The notes under the pieces: model-generated
What the model saw: only the letters and a program-made list of their open reading frames with translations
What the model was told of the DNA's origin: nothing
Database searches by the model: none
In this document: positions 1-8,560 of the stretch, piece by piece
Numbering within the stretch: the stretch's first letter is position 1
How the letters are laid out: each line of letters begins with the position of its first letter
Made by a program: the position numbers and the translations under genes
Source: Chloroherpetonaceae bacterium
GTDB lineage: Bacteria > Bacteroidota > Chlorobiia > Chlorobiales > Thermochlorobacteraceae
Assembly (NCBI GenBank): GCA_025056565.1
Contig: JANWWA010000010.1
Location: 1-64,000, forward strand
Reading direction: 5' to 3'
DNA length: 64,000 nt

Positions 1-2
1 AG

Positions 3-59
3 CCGTATAAGCTGAGCGATTTGCGTAGGGTGCTAAGCGAAATTGAAAATGCAGCGTAA
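3..59 (+). CDS. C-terminal end of an unidentified protein (partial)
   Basis: The frame starting at base 3 is open from the window edge and stops with TAA at 57-59. It encodes an 18-residue tail, PYKLSDLRRVLSEIENAA, charged and probably helical. The other two forward frames hit stops within the first 17 bases. The tail is too short to assign a family, and the gene body lies outside the window. About 240 bases without a recognisable gene follow before the next start at 300. Confidence 0.45.
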   Translation, partial: PYKLSDLRRVLSEIENAA

Positions 60-299
60 GGATTAAAAGGTAATGCTTGCTGCACCACTCGCCTCTGACA
101 CTGTGTGAAGCAAGTTCAGCACAAGCCAAGCATAAGTTTTTCTTCCAGACCTGTCCGCTTTGCCTTGTGGCTGATAGCCAAGGTTGGTGCAAGTGATGCG
201 CAATACTGTGCGTGTCTTCTCCAAAAGCGACACTAGCTACAGTCAAATACGCTATCTTGCATCGCAACTTGTCAGAACTTCATTGAAGGCTGCATTCAA

Positions 300-743
300 A
301 TGATTTACTTCTTTTTATTACTAGCTATCTGTGCAGGTGCTGTTCTACCAGTTCAGGTCGGTATGAACACCACCTTGCGCCAGCATCTGGGCAGTCCAAT
401 TCTGGCTTCACTTACTTCTTTCAGCGTGGGCACAATTTGCCTCTTGGTCTATGCAGTTGTAGGGCGCTTGCCAATTCCGTCGGTGCATACTATTTCGGCT
501 GCGCCGCTATGGTCGTGGTTCGGGGGCACAATTGGAGCGCTCTACGTAACACTAGCTATTGTGCTGGCACCACGGCTGGGTGCCACAACCCTAATTGCAG
601 CCACGATTGCAGGGCAGATGCTCGCATCTATGCTAATTGACCACTTCGGGTGGCTAAACTTTGCTGAGCGCCCGATTAGCATTGAACGCATAATTGGCAT
701 TATCTTGCTCTTTGTGGGTGTAATCCTCATTCAACGGCAGTGA
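300..743 (+). CDS. YdcZ-type (DUF606) DMT-superfamily membrane protein
   Basis: A 147-residue, very hydrophobic protein with about five membrane helices. It starts MIYFFLLLAICAGAVLPVQ and carries the early GMNTTLR segment and the closing GIILLFVGVILI helix that are typical of the YdcZ/DUF606 branch of the drug/metabolite transporter superfamily. Length matches the family (about 140-150 residues). These small proteins are inner-membrane carriers or exporters, often with unknown substrate; nothing here identifies one. Only 26 bases separate it from the BtuF-like gene downstream on the same strand, so the two may be co-transcribed. The ATG has a weak ribosome-binding site. Confidence 0.8.
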   Translation: MIYFFLLLAICAGAVLPVQVGMNTTLRQHLGSPILASLTSFSVGTICLLVYAVVGRLPIPSVHTISAAPLWSWFGGTIGALYVTLAIVLAPRLGATTLIAATIAGQMLASMLIDHFGWLNFAERPISIERIIGIILLFVGVILIQRQ

Positions 744-769
744 GAAGTAACGCAAGCAGGTGAAAGACA

Positions 770-1726
770 ATGAGAGTTGCCTCACTTTTAGCAAGCGGCA
801 CGGAAATCGTCGCAGCACTGGGCGCAGAAGAGAACTTAATTGGCATTTCGCATGAATGCGACTATCCCGAATCGATCATGCACTTGCCACGACTTACCAG
901 AGCCAGAGTCAATTACTTAGCGCCATCTGACCTGATTCATCTTGAGGTGCAGACGCTGATGCTGACAGCGCTTTCGCTCTATGAGGTGCATGCCGAGCAG
1001 CTGGAAGCGCTAAAGCCCGATGTGATTATCACACAAGAGCAGTGCAATGTCTGCGCCGTCTCGCTCGACGATGTGAAGCGTATCGTAGCACAGCTATTGA
1101 AGCAGCAAGTCGAGATTGTCTCGCTAAATCCAACTTCCTTGGATGAGATTTTTCAGGACATTTTTCGAGTTGCAAATGCGCTAAAGCGACAAAAGCAAGC
1201 AGAAACACTGGTGCAGTCGCTCAAGGCAAGAATTGCAGCGATTAGTGAGCGATGTAAGGATTTGCCTGAAAAGCCACGCACCCTCTTTGTGGAATGGCTC
1301 GACCCAATTTTCACAGGCGGCAACTGGATGCCTGAACTAATTGAGCTGGCAAATGGTGTATCACTGCTCTCGGAGCCAAAAAGCCGTTCAGTCGTTTACC
1401 CTATCCAAGATGTGTTGAACGCACAGCCTGATGTGATAATCATTGCGCCGTGTGGATTCAAACTCGAGCAGACGCGAAAAGACCTGCACTTGCTCACTCA
1501 AAAACCAGAGTGGAGAGCCTTGAAAGCGGTCGCAGAAGGGCGTGTGTTTTTAGCCGATGGCAATGCATACTTCAACCGCTCTGGCCCAAGAATTGTAGAG
1601 AGCTTGGAGATGCTGGCAGCGATGATGCACCCAACGCATTTTGCCGATACCTTGGCACGGTATCAAGCAACAGGACTGATTGAGCCACTGATGCCAGAAA
1701 TTGCCTCGGCTTCACTGCGGCAGTAG
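770..1726 (+). CDS. Cytosolic BtuF-like (cobalamin/metal-binding fold) protein
   Basis: The 318-residue product has the helical-backbone periplasmic-binding fold of BtuF/FhuD: it opens MRVASLLASGTEIVAALGAE, followed by GISHECDYP and the family signature PDVIITQEQCNVCAVS near residue 100. Unlike true ABC-transporter binding proteins it has no signal peptide and no lipobox, so it should stay in the cytoplasm. Proteins of this subfamily are usually annotated cobalamin-binding or ABC substrate-binding, but their role is not established. No BtuC/BtuD partner or B12 riboswitch is visible nearby. The conserved Cys pair in QCNVC could bind a metal or cofactor (inference). It follows the YdcZ gene by 26 bases. 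Confidence 0.75.
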   Translation: MRVASLLASGTEIVAALGAEENLIGISHECDYPESIMHLPRLTRARVNYLAPSDLIHLEVQTLMLTALSLYEVHAEQLEALKPDVIITQEQCNVCAVSLDDVKRIVAQLLKQQVEIVSLNPTSLDEIFQDIFRVANALKRQKQAETLVQSLKARIAAISERCKDLPEKPRTLFVEWLDPIFTGGNWMPELIELANGVSLLSEPKSRSVVYPIQDVLNAQPDVIIIAPCGFKLEQTRKDLHLLTQKPEWRALKAVAEGRVFLADGNAYFNRSGPRIVESLEMLAAMMHPTHFADTLARYQATGLIEPLMPEIASASLRQ

Positions 1727-1728
1727 TG

Positions 1729-2490
1729 CTACGCAGCGAGCGAAGTATAAAGTTTGATGAATGCCTCCACAGAGCTAGGCGAATGCCCAGCATAGTGATT
1801 GTTGAAATAGCCGAAGACCGTCTCGCACTCAAGGCTGTGAATAAACCGTGCCCACGCTAACATATCGGCTGTCTTGTCCAAAACCAGTTTGGTAAAAGGT
1901 TCAGAGAGTAGTTTGCGGTTGCCTAACCAGCGGATGTAGACGAAAGGAGCGGTCTGCACGCCAACGCCGCGCATAACAGGCTGGTCAGTGAGCACCAGTG
2001 CGACTCGACACTGGCGCAAATGCTCAAAAAAGCCATCTTTGAGCCATGAGCGATGCCGCACCTCGACAGCAATTCGAAAGGCTTGCGTTGGCAGCGCGGT
2101 GAGAAAGGCTTTCATCGCTTGAGCCGTGTCAGGTGTGGCTGCATAGTCAGGTGGAAATTGCAGCACCAGACACCCTAACTTTTCCTTCAAAAGCGAGATA
2201 ATGTCGAGAAACTCCTTAGTCGCATCCAGTGCATCAAGCAGCCGCTTTTCGTGAGTGATGAGTTGTGGAAACTTGGCGCTAAAGACAAAGTTGGGAGGCG
2301 TTTTGTCATACCACCCCTCGACGACACTTTTGCGGGGAATAGCATAAAAAGTGGAATCAATTTCAACTGTCGAAAAGCGCTTGGCATACTCAGTGAGGTA
2401 GTCAGCAGGTTTGGTGCCATGCGGGTAGAAGTTACCAACCCAATCTTTCTGCGACCAAGTGGAAGTGCCAATGTATAACTGTTTTGGCAT
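1729..2490 (-). CDS. DUF72 (YecE-like) family protein
   Basis: A 253-residue protein beginning MPKQLYIGTSTWSQKDW, with FYPHGTKPADYLTEYAKRF and VEIDSTFYAIP. This is the standard DUF72/YecE opening, and the length matches the family. DUF72 proteins have a TIM-barrel fold and unknown biochemical function. The later segments (FRIAVEVRHRSWL, PFVYIRWLG, VFGYFNNHYAGHSP) are the usual conserved blocks of the family. It is the last gene of the minus-strand run that includes DUF456, yqgE and purE, 33 bases after the DUF456 stop. It converges on the BtuF-like gene, with only two bases between the stops. Confidence 0.88.
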   Translation of the reverse strand: MPKQLYIGTSTWSQKDWVGNFYPHGTKPADYLTEYAKRFSTVEIDSTFYAIPRKSVVEGWYDKTPPNFVFSAKFPQLITHEKRLLDALDATKEFLDIISLLKEKLGCLVLQFPPDYAATPDTAQAMKAFLTALPTQAFRIAVEVRHRSWLKDGFFEHLRQCRVALVLTDQPVMRGVGVQTAPFVYIRWLGNRKLLSEPFTKLVLDKTADMLAWARFIHSLECETVFGYFNNHYAGHSPSSVEAFIKLYTSLAA

Positions 2491-2523
2491 GCAGAAGAAA
2501 AGCAGTTCAAAAAGGTATGCGAG

Positions 2524-3006
2524 TTAATCGAGAAAGTAAGCAATGATGAAAATACCAACCATCATCATTTGCAGGGCGATTTTGGCTGCGCTGCCGACAA
2601 TCATGCCAATCCAAGTTGCAATGCCAACTTTGGCAGATTGAGCAAGGTTGCGTTTAGCAAGATACTCGCCGATTGCTGCTCCAATCAGAGGCATAAACAA
2701 AATGCCAACGAAGCCAAAAAATAGCCCAATCAGCGTGCCGAGTGTTGCCCCAAAAATAGCCCAACCGCTGGCTTGGACGTGCTGCGCTCCAAGCGCTGTG
2801 GCTAAAAAATCTACCACGAATGTAAGAGCTCCCAAAAGACCAATAAAAATGAGTGGTAGCCACCCAACCTTTTGGAAGTCATCAATCCACGCGCCAGTCA
2901 AAAGACCTAAGAAGACCAGTGGGGCACCGGGCAATCCAGGCACAATAATGCCTGCAAACCCTAATATCACCAAGAGTATGCAAAGCGTCCAGTAGAGTAC
3001 GTCCAT
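2524..3006 (-). CDS. DUF456 domain membrane protein
   Basis: The chosen ATG gives 160 residues beginning MDVLYWTLCILLVILGFAGI. A longer reading frame exists upstream but would need a TTG start and adds only a short polar extension. The protein is almost entirely hydrophobic, with glycine-rich helices and the motif IVPGLPGAPLVFLG that marks DUF456. The internal IGLFFGFVGILFMPLIGAAIGEY segment and a repeated GxxxG pattern suggest closely packed helices. The function of the family is unknown. It lies between yqgE upstream and the DUF72 gene downstream on the same strand, about 100 bases after the yqgE stop. Confidence 0.85.
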   Translation of the reverse strand: MDVLYWTLCILLVILGFAGIIVPGLPGAPLVFLGLLTGAWIDDFQKVGWLPLIFIGLLGALTFVVDFLATALGAQHVQASGWAIFGATLGTLIGLFFGFVGILFMPLIGAAIGEYLAKRNLAQSAKVGIATWIGMIVGSAAKIALQMMMVGIFIIAYFLD

Positions 3007-3105
3007 CGCTGCAATAGGGATAGCGCATTGAAAATACGCATTCAATTCTCATATGAAAACTAAGCACGGTGCAGCGTAGGTGAAAGTCTTGGAGCGAAGC
3101 GATTT

Positions 3106-3672
3106 TTAGTTCAGTCGGGGGTCTTCAGGAAAGTTAGCAATGTAGGCATAGTCGCCGCCTTTGGCGCGCAGGACTCTGCCCCAGAGCTTTTCAGGCGGTT
3201 CGGTGAAGACAGTTTGGGCAGTTGCTTTTGAAAGATACCATGAACCGCTTCTCATTTCGTCATCAAGTTGCCCAGGCCCCCAGCCTGAATAGCCCAAGAA
3301 AAATTTAAGTTCAGCGGTGCTAACGGTTTTCAGTCGCACAAGCTCTCGGATTTCTTCGTAGTCACCGCCCCAAAAAACGCCGTCAATTACTTCCTGGCTG
3401 CCTTCAATGCGGTCGCCGAGTCGGTGAATCACGTGCAGCGTATTGGTTTGAACAGGTCCACCAAGCCAAAGCGGAGCGTCCCACTCGCCAAAGTCCTCAA
3501 TCACATCTTCCAGCCGCAAGTCCAGTGGGCGATTAAGAATCAAGCCAAAGGTACCGTTCTCATTGTGTTCGCAGACCAAGACAACGGTGCGCTTGAAGTT
3601 GGGGTCTTGCAGCATCGCATTTGCAATGAGAAGCGTGCCTTTGGTGATTTCAAACTCTTTGGCTTTGGGCAT
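3106..3672 (-). CDS. yqgE: YqgE/AlgH family protein (UPF0301)
   Basis: A 188-residue protein starting MPKAKEFEITKGTLLIANAM, then LQDPNFKRTVVLVCEHNENG and GLILNRPLDLRLEDV. It has the central GGPVQTNTLHVIHR block and FLGYSGWGPGQLDDEM, all hallmarks of the AlgH/YqgE family. Length is as expected. AlgH was first tied to alginate regulation in Pseudomonas, but the general biochemical role is unresolved. It follows purE by only three bases and is certainly co-transcribed with it, in a run that also holds rpiB and an ABC-2 permease. Confidence 0.93.
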   Translation of the reverse strand: MPKAKEFEITKGTLLIANAMLQDPNFKRTVVLVCEHNENGTFGLILNRPLDLRLEDVIEDFGEWDAPLWLGGPVQTNTLHVIHRLGDRIEGSQEVIDGVFWGGDYEEIRELVRLKTVSTAELKFFLGYSGWGPGQLDDEMRSGSWYLSKATAQTVFTEPPEKLWGRVLRAKGGDYAYIANFPEDPRLN

Positions 3673-3675
3673 TTC

Positions 3676-4239
3676 TTAGGCGTTATGGTAGAGTGATTGA
3701 TTTTTCTTGCGTGAACTGTCCGCCATTTTTTTCCGGAAATCTGCAAGCTGTGCACTCAGTCGCTCATCGCTGAGCGCGAGAATTTGCACCGCCAGCAGCC
3801 CAGCATTGCGTGCGTTGCCGATTGCGACCGTAGCTACTGGCACGCCCGCTGGCATTTGCACAATCGAGTATAACGAATCCAATCCGTTCAGGGTTTTGGA
3901 TTGCACAGGCACGCCGATAACTGGCAAAGTGGTATAGGCAGCGGTCATACCGGGCAAGTGTGCAGCCCCGCCTGCGCCAGCAATAATCACTTTCAAGCCC
4001 CTTGACTTTGCCGATTTAGCATACTTTGCCATGTCGTCAGGCGTGCGATGCGCTGAGACCACTTTCATCTCAAAGGGAATCTGAAACTCTTCCATCACGA
4101 AAGCAGCCTCTTGCATCGTTTGCATATCGGAATCCGAACCCATAATGATGCCTACCAGCGGTGCAGACGATGACGCAGTGCTTGCTTCACCATCTTTTGG
4201 CAGTGCTGCAGGCGTCTTCGACCGTGCAGATTTCGTCAT
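3676..4239 (-). CDS. purE: PurE, N5-carboxyaminoimidazole ribonucleotide mutase
   Basis: PurE converts N5-CAIR to 4-carboxy-AIR in purine synthesis. The 187-residue product shows the class I signatures [25 protein letters not shown] (catalytic His), [15 protein letters not shown] and the [17 protein letters not shown] block. About 28 residues of Ala/Ser/Pro-rich sequence precede the conserved core, longer than most class I PurE proteins, so the true start might be internal, but no better ATG is seen. Its ATG overlaps the rpiB stop by four bases (ATGA), showing translational coupling. No purK lies nearby. Confidence 0.96.
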   Translation of the reverse strand: MTKSARSKTPAALPKDGEASTASSSAPLVGIIMGSDSDMQTMQEAAFVMEEFQIPFEMKVVSAHRTPDDMAKYAKSAKSRGLKVIIAGAGGAAHLPGMTAAYTTLPVIGVPVQSKTLNGLDSLYSIVQMPAGVPVATVAIGNARNAGLLAVQILALSDERLSAQLADFRKKMADSSRKKNQSLYHNA

Positions 4240-4724
4240 TGCTGCTGGATATCCGAGACGTGTTGCAAGAGGTAACGTTTTTCAAGGTCTTGAAGTTCAG
4301 CAAGGCAGGCTCGGTTTTCTGCATCTGTATCGGGCAGTGTGATAAACCACTCGCGTAGCATTTCCATTGCAATAGGAATGGAAGTCGTGCGCAAGCTCAT
4401 CACAAGCACATTAGCATCGTTCCAGCGACGTGCACCTTTTGCAGTCTCCGCATCGCCACAAAGTGCAGCGCGAATGCCTGGCACTTTGTTGGCTGCCATT
4501 GCAACCCCTGTGCCAGTCCAGCAAAAAAGGATACCATTGTGGCACTCACCCCTCGAGACAGCTTCAGCAACAGCCTGTGCAGCAGCAGTCCAACGGCGCT
4601 CTTCAGGTGAAGCATTGTCTTTGAGGGCGCCAAAGCGCCTCAGCAAGTGTCCCTTTCTCTCCAATTCCTCTATGACCGCATCGGTCAGTGCGGTGCGTTC
4701 ATCACTTCCGATTGCAAGAATCAT
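4236..4724 (-). CDS. rpiB: RpiB/LacAB-family sugar-phosphate isomerase
   Basis: A 162-residue protein of the RpiB/LacA/LacB fold. It starts [17 protein letters not shown] and has [22 protein letters not shown], corresponding to the active-site Cys and phosphate-binding loop, followed by [14 protein letters not shown]. Most RpiB proteins have an MKIAIGSDHAG-type opening; here the His and Gly are replaced (GSDERT), and Trp follows the active-site Cys, so the exact substrate is less certain than ribose 5-phosphate. The conserved RxxNDAN is intact. It sits 17 bases after the ABC-2 permease gene and overlaps purE by four bases. A role in supplying ribose phosphate for purine synthesis would fit the linkage (inference). 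Confidence 0.85.
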   Translation of the reverse strand: MILAIGSDERTALTDAVIEELERKGHLLRRFGALKDNASPEERRWTAAAQAVAEAVSRGECHNGILFCWTGTGVAMAANKVPGIRAALCGDAETAKGARRWNDANVLVMSLRTTSIPIAMEMLREWFITLPDTDAENRACLAELQDLEKRYLLQHVSDIQQQ

Positions 4725-4741
4725 AGCGACGGACTGTTTCG

Positions 4742-5536
4742 TTATCCACCAAATGCGCCATATTTGCGCAGAGCATAGTTCCAGAAGAGTTTATAAGAAA
4801 TATAAAATACCATTGCCCACGATAAAACCGCACCCAATCCCCAGAGCGTCTCACTAAGCGTGAGCTGGTTAGTGAGGAGTTTCGTCGGAAAGTAAGCAAG
4901 ATATCCAAACGGCAAAACACGGCTCAGCGTTTGCACGACGGGAGGAAACATATCAAGCGGTATAAGATGACCAGTGAGAAACCAGAGCACTAAATTTTTC
5001 ATGACGAAGAGTGTCCAGACTTCGTCCATCCAGAATGCCAGCATCGCAATAAGGAAGCCCATCATATATGCTACCACCATTCCAAGAAAGGTAGCCAAAA
5101 TCGTGCAGCCGAGCATAAGCCAGTTCATTGAAAGAATGCCAGTCGCTGCACAAGCCAGATAGAGCAACATGCCGCTGACAATCACAGGCGTATTGTCACC
5201 GAGAAACACCGCAAAGTAGTAAGTAGCAAAATCAATTGGCTTTGAGAGAAATTTATTAAGGTCGCCTTCACGGATAGCACGCGCAATCTCACGCTCCGTG
5301 TAGTCGGTTTTCATCAAGTTGTAAATGATGATGCTAAAGAGGCTATACTGAATGAGCGAGGAGAAGTCATAGCTGGCAATGCGTCCTGTCTCAGTGGATT
5401 CTGTAACGGCTTTCCAAAGCAACCCTTGAACGCTAATAGGAATAAAAATTTTGCCGACGAAATCAATTACTAGCTCACTGCGATACTCCACAAAGCGCTG
5501 GAGCGTGGCGCGGTAAACAAAGAAGTATTTTCTCAT
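4742..5536 (-). CDS. ABC-2 family transporter permease (no ATPase partner)
   Basis: A 264-residue membrane protein with about six predicted helices. It opens MRKYFFVYRATLQRFVEYRSE and matches the ABC2_membrane_6 type: an amphipathic N-terminal segment, a central REGDLNKFLSKPID loop, and the C-terminal GHLIPLDMFP and FPTKLL segments. In this family the permease is normally encoded beside a cognate ATP-binding protein and a second permease. Neither is present here; the neighbours are a response regulator 23 bases upstream and rpiB 17 bases downstream. The substrate is unknown and the ATPase must be encoded elsewhere. Confidence 0.82.
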   Translation of the reverse strand: MRKYFFVYRATLQRFVEYRSELVIDFVGKIFIPISVQGLLWKAVTESTETGRIASYDFSSLIQYSLFSIIIYNLMKTDYTEREIARAIREGDLNKFLSKPIDFATYYFAVFLGDNTPVIVSGMLLYLACAATGILSMNWLMLGCTILATFLGMVVAYMMGFLIAMLAFWMDEVWTLFVMKNLVLWFLTGHLIPLDMFPPVVQTLSRVLPFGYLAYFPTKLLTNQLTLSETLWGLGAVLSWAMVFYISYKLFWNYALRKYGAFGG

Positions 5537-5559
5537 TCGCTCAGCAAAGCAGCCCAGAG

Positions 5560-6483
5560 CTATGGCTTACGCTCGTTTTCTTTGAGAATACTGGTCTCAA
5601 GATTTTTCAAGTTAAGGCCGGGCGTGGCGGTGTAGGTTTTGTAGAGCTCGACCGCCGTTTGCACCGTGCTTTCCAGCGTGTCGCGCCGAAGCGGACGCAC
5701 CAAATAGCGAAAAATCTGCACCTGATTGATGAGCTGAATAGCCAAGCCAGAATCTTTCATAGAGCTGAGGACAATAATCGGCGTGTTGGGGTTAAACGAT
5801 TTGACTTCGCTTAGGAATTTGACAGGGTCAGTGTCAGGCAAACTCAGCTCGGTGATAATAGCAGCCATTGGCGTGCGCTTCAAAATTTCTATTGCTGACT
5901 GCGCCGTGCTGCTGATGTTGACGACGTAATTTTCTGCAAAAAGGTCTCGCATTGAGGCTAAGTGCGACTGATTGTTGTCAATGACGAGAATCGGCAATTT
6001 CTCTGGTATGAAGATGCGCGTGTGATTGGCAGAAGAGGAACTGCTATTAGTGCCAGCAGGCGCAGAGGTAGCAGTCGGTTGCGCAACAGGAGCTTTGGGC
6101 ATAATGAGGCGAGTGCGCTGCGCAAGTTCCATGGCAAGTTTCACAGTGCTGCGAAGCTTATCCACGTCCCATGGCTTTAAGATGTAACGATAGACCTCGC
6201 CCGTGTTGACAGAGCTGAGCACTTCGTTAAGGTCGGAGTAACCAGTCAGCAGTATGCGTATCGCAATAGGATTGATTTTCTTGGCTTCGCGCAAAAACTC
6301 GACGCCAGTCATCGTCGGCATACGCTGGTCGGTTACGATGACGTCAATTTCAGGGTGCTTGCGCAGAATATCTAAGGCGTCTCTGGCACGCTGAGCAGTG
6401 TATGGGCGCTCTTCTCGGAAAAGCTCAGTCAGTGAGAGCAGCACATTCGGCTCGTCGTCGACAAACAGCAATCTACTTGGCAT
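5560..6483 (-). CDS. Double-receiver response regulator, second receiver degenerate
   Basis: The 307-residue protein has two CheY-like receiver domains joined by a Ser/Thr/Ala-rich linker (about 130-160), and no output domain. Receiver 1 is complete: acidic pocket D9-D10, phospho-acceptor D52 in IVTDQRMP, T80 and K103 in ILKPWD, resembling the receivers of RpfG-type regulators. In receiver 2 the pocket keeps D169 (LVIDNN), but the acceptor position is Glu212 (AIITELSLPD) and the switch lysine is Arg263 (LVRPLRR). It therefore probably cannot be phosphorylated and may act as a fixed interaction module. It starts the operon that continues with the ABC-2 permease. No kinase is adjacent, so its partner is unknown. 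Confidence 0.9.
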   Translation of the reverse strand: MPSRLLFVDDEPNVLLSLTELFREERPYTAQRARDALDILRKHPEIDVIVTDQRMPTMTGVEFLREAKKINPIAIRILLTGYSDLNEVLSSVNTGEVYRYILKPWDVDKLRSTVKLAMELAQRTRLIMPKAPVAQPTATSAPAGTNSSSSSANHTRIFIPEKLPILVIDNNQSHLASMRDLFAENYVVNISSTAQSAIEILKRTPMAAIITELSLPDTDPVKFLSEVKSFNPNTPIIVLSSMKDSGLAIQLINQVQIFRYLVRPLRRDTLESTVQTAVELYKTYTATPGLNLKNLETSILKENERKP

Positions 6484-6616
6484 ACTTCACCGGTTAGTTT
6501 GCTTCTCGGATAAGAACTAAGTCTGGCAGCCAAGCAACGGCGCACGCTTGCAAGCGGTTTGCTCTAATATCAGAATAATTAAGCAAAAAAAATTGACTTG
6601 CAAGCGCCCTTACGAT

Positions 6617-7957
6617 TTAATTTTTCATTAACACGGCGGCAAAAAAACCGTCTGTATTCGTTTGGTGGGGCAAAAGCCGAAGGTAAGAATGCTCACCCAG
6701 ATATGCTATCAAATTTGAAAGCGATGAACCTGCTGCAGTGTTCAGTAGCTGTGCTTTGGGCAAAACCAGCGTAAAGGATGGGTGAGCTTGCAGGAACGCT
6801 TCTACTACCTCTTCATTTTCCTCGCGAAAAAGAGAGCAGGTAGCGTAGACAACCGTGCCCCCTGTTTTGACAAGTGGGGCATATTGGGAGAGAATGTCCT
6901 TTTGCTGCTGGGCAAGGCGCATTAGCAAGCCTTCGCTGAGACGGTGTTTTAAATCGGGGTTGCGGCGCAGTGTGCCTGAGCCAGAGCATGGTGCATCAAT
7001 CAGCACCGCATCGAGCTTGCCGCAATGTGTGCGAGCAAACTTTTCAAACATTGCTGGCATAATGAGCTCAATATTTTGCAAGCCTGAGCGACGAATGCGC
7101 AAGCGAATGTTGCCAAATCGTTTCTCAAACTTATCGTGCGCAAAAACCCTGCCGCGTCCTTTCATCAAAGTGGCAAGATGCAAGGTCTTTCCGCCCCCAC
7201 CAGCACAAGCATCTAAGATTTTCTCGCCAGACTTTGGATTCAGTAGCAGTGAAATAACTTGGCTTCCTTCGTCTTGAATTTCAAACAAGCCCTGTCTGAA
7301 TGCATCGGTTTGCATAACATTGTAGCGCTTTCGGCAGAGGAGCGCATCAGGCGAAAGCAAGCCTTCTTCCGTCTCAATGCCTTCTCTCTGCAAGATTTGC
7401 TGAAGCGCAGCACGTGAGGTCTTCATTGTGTTGACGCGTAATCCAAGTGGAGCAGGGGTATTTAGCGTGTGGTAGAGCGCATCAAGCTCTTGGATGTCAA
7501 AGTGCCGAAGAAGGCGTGCGGTCATCCATTCAGGAAAAGCGTGTCGCTGTGAAAGGGCTGATGGGTTTGTTGCATCAGTTAGATGCTTGCTCTCACTTGC
7601 GGCGATAACTGCGGCGTATAGTGTCTCAGGCTTGAAGGCAAATTTCTGTTGCATAGCGCCAAGCAAAGCATCGGCGTCTACTTGACCTTTCCGCAGAAGA
7701 AAGAAGACCAGTATAAACACAGTGTTTAGGCGTGCTGGTAAGCCTTGTTCAGAAAGAAAGGAGCAGGCAAGCTTTTCCAGTTCTAAATGCTCGCGGAGCG
7801 CACCGTAGACGGTTTCGCTGATAAACTTGCGGTCGTGTGAGCCTAAGTATTTGCGCGCTCGCAGATATTCTGACAACACTGCATCAGCAGGGCGACGACT
7901 CTTTAAAATCTCTTCATAGACTTCTGCGCTATGTGAAAGCACAAGAAGAAGGTTCAT
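6617..7957 (-). CDS. rsmB: RsmB/NOP2-family rRNA cytosine-C5 methyltransferase
   Basis: A 446-residue SAM-dependent RNA m5C methyltransferase. The N-terminal part (about 15-140) is the NusB-like RNA-binding region, starting with EEILKSRRPADAVLSEYLR. The catalytic part has LDACAGGGGKTLHLA (SAM loop, about 250), LIDAPCSGSGTLRRNPD with one essential Cys, and YATCSLFREENEE with the catalytic Cys. Length matches RsmB (about 430). The likely target is C967 of 16S rRNA in E. coli numbering, though another family member cannot be excluded. It follows the small membrane protein gene by six bases. Confidence 0.88.
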   Translation of the reverse strand: MNLLLVLSHSAEVYEEILKSRRPADAVLSEYLRARKYLGSHDRKFISETVYGALREHLELEKLACSFLSEQGLPARLNTVFILVFFLLRKGQVDADALLGAMQQKFAFKPETLYAAVIAASESKHLTDATNPSALSQRHAFPEWMTARLLRHFDIQELDALYHTLNTPAPLGLRVNTMKTSRAALQQILQREGIETEEGLLSPDALLCRKRYNVMQTDAFRQGLFEIQDEGSQVISLLLNPKSGEKILDACAGGGGKTLHLATLMKGRGRVFAHDKFEKRFGNIRLRIRRSGLQNIELIMPAMFEKFARTHCGKLDAVLIDAPCSGSGTLRRNPDLKHRLSEGLLMRLAQQQKDILSQYAPLVKTGGTVVYATCSLFREENEEVVEAFLQAHPSFTLVLPKAQLLNTAAGSSLSNLIAYLGEHSYLRLLPHQTNTDGFFAAVLMKN

Positions 7958-7963
7958 TCCGCA

Positions 7964-8491
7964 TCACGCCGATTCATTCTTTTCGCCTTTCTGGAACAAA
8001 GCTGCACCAACTGCGCCGCCAATGCCGCCAGCTAACGGGTAGAGAATAAGCGTCGACCCTAAGCCAATGATAACATTCAGAACAGTTAAGCCTTCCTGTT
8101 GCTGCGTGCGCAGTGCTTCTTCTATCTGCTCGCGTGCCGCAGGGTCAGAGCCAAAGAGTGAGAGCAGCAGTTGACGCCATTCCTCTGCGCCAAGTTGGTA
8201 ATCAAAAAGCGTTTGGAGGAGAAGAAAAAGCGCATAGTATGCTACACCGCCGACCAGTCCAGCCAGTGCACCTAATTTGAAGCCCTCACCACCTTTGAGC
8301 GTAAGTTGATATGCACTGGTGTATTGGAATGTGGCCACCGCACCGCCTATCATAACACCCAAACAGCAGAAGTTAATAAGGCTAAGGTAGGGCACAAGAG
8401 AAGTAATCACAACAACTGCCGCACCCCACATTACGGCTGTGAAGTTGTCGGGCTGCTCTTTTGCAGGTGTAGGTAAATTTTCTTCTGGCAT
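7964..8491 (-). CDS. Conserved hypothetical membrane protein, about four TM helices
   Basis: A 175-residue protein with a short polar N-terminus, then hydrophobic segments at about 18-36, 40-58, 72-95 and 137-165. Glycine-rich helices such as LGALAGLVGGVAYYALF and YPLAGGIGGAVGAALF are separated by an acidic loop (about 105-135). The layout resembles DUF4199-like proteins of Bacteroidota, but I cannot place it with confidence. The start is firm: a perfect AAGGAGGT ribosome-binding site lies at 8494-8501, just before the ATG. It is followed after six bases by rsmB. Confidence 0.7.
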   Translation of the reverse strand: MPEENLPTPAKEQPDNFTAVMWGAAVVVITSLVPYLSLINFCCLGVMIGGAVATFQYTSAYQLTLKGGEGFKLGALAGLVGGVAYYALFLLLQTLFDYQLGAEEWRQLLLSLFGSDPAAREQIEEALRTQQQEGLTVLNVIIGLGSTLILYPLAGGIGGAVGAALFQKGEKNESA

Positions 8492-8560
8492 ATTACCTCC
8501 TTGACAGTTTGGTGTCAGGTTGTGTTACTGACGCTTAAGCATGTTCGGTTCTCACCCAAT

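Noticed and set aside
60-299. Riboswitch or small RNA ahead of the YdcZ/BtuF-like genes
   Set aside because: No B12-box or other conserved riboswitch motif is visible and no stable hairpin with T-tract.
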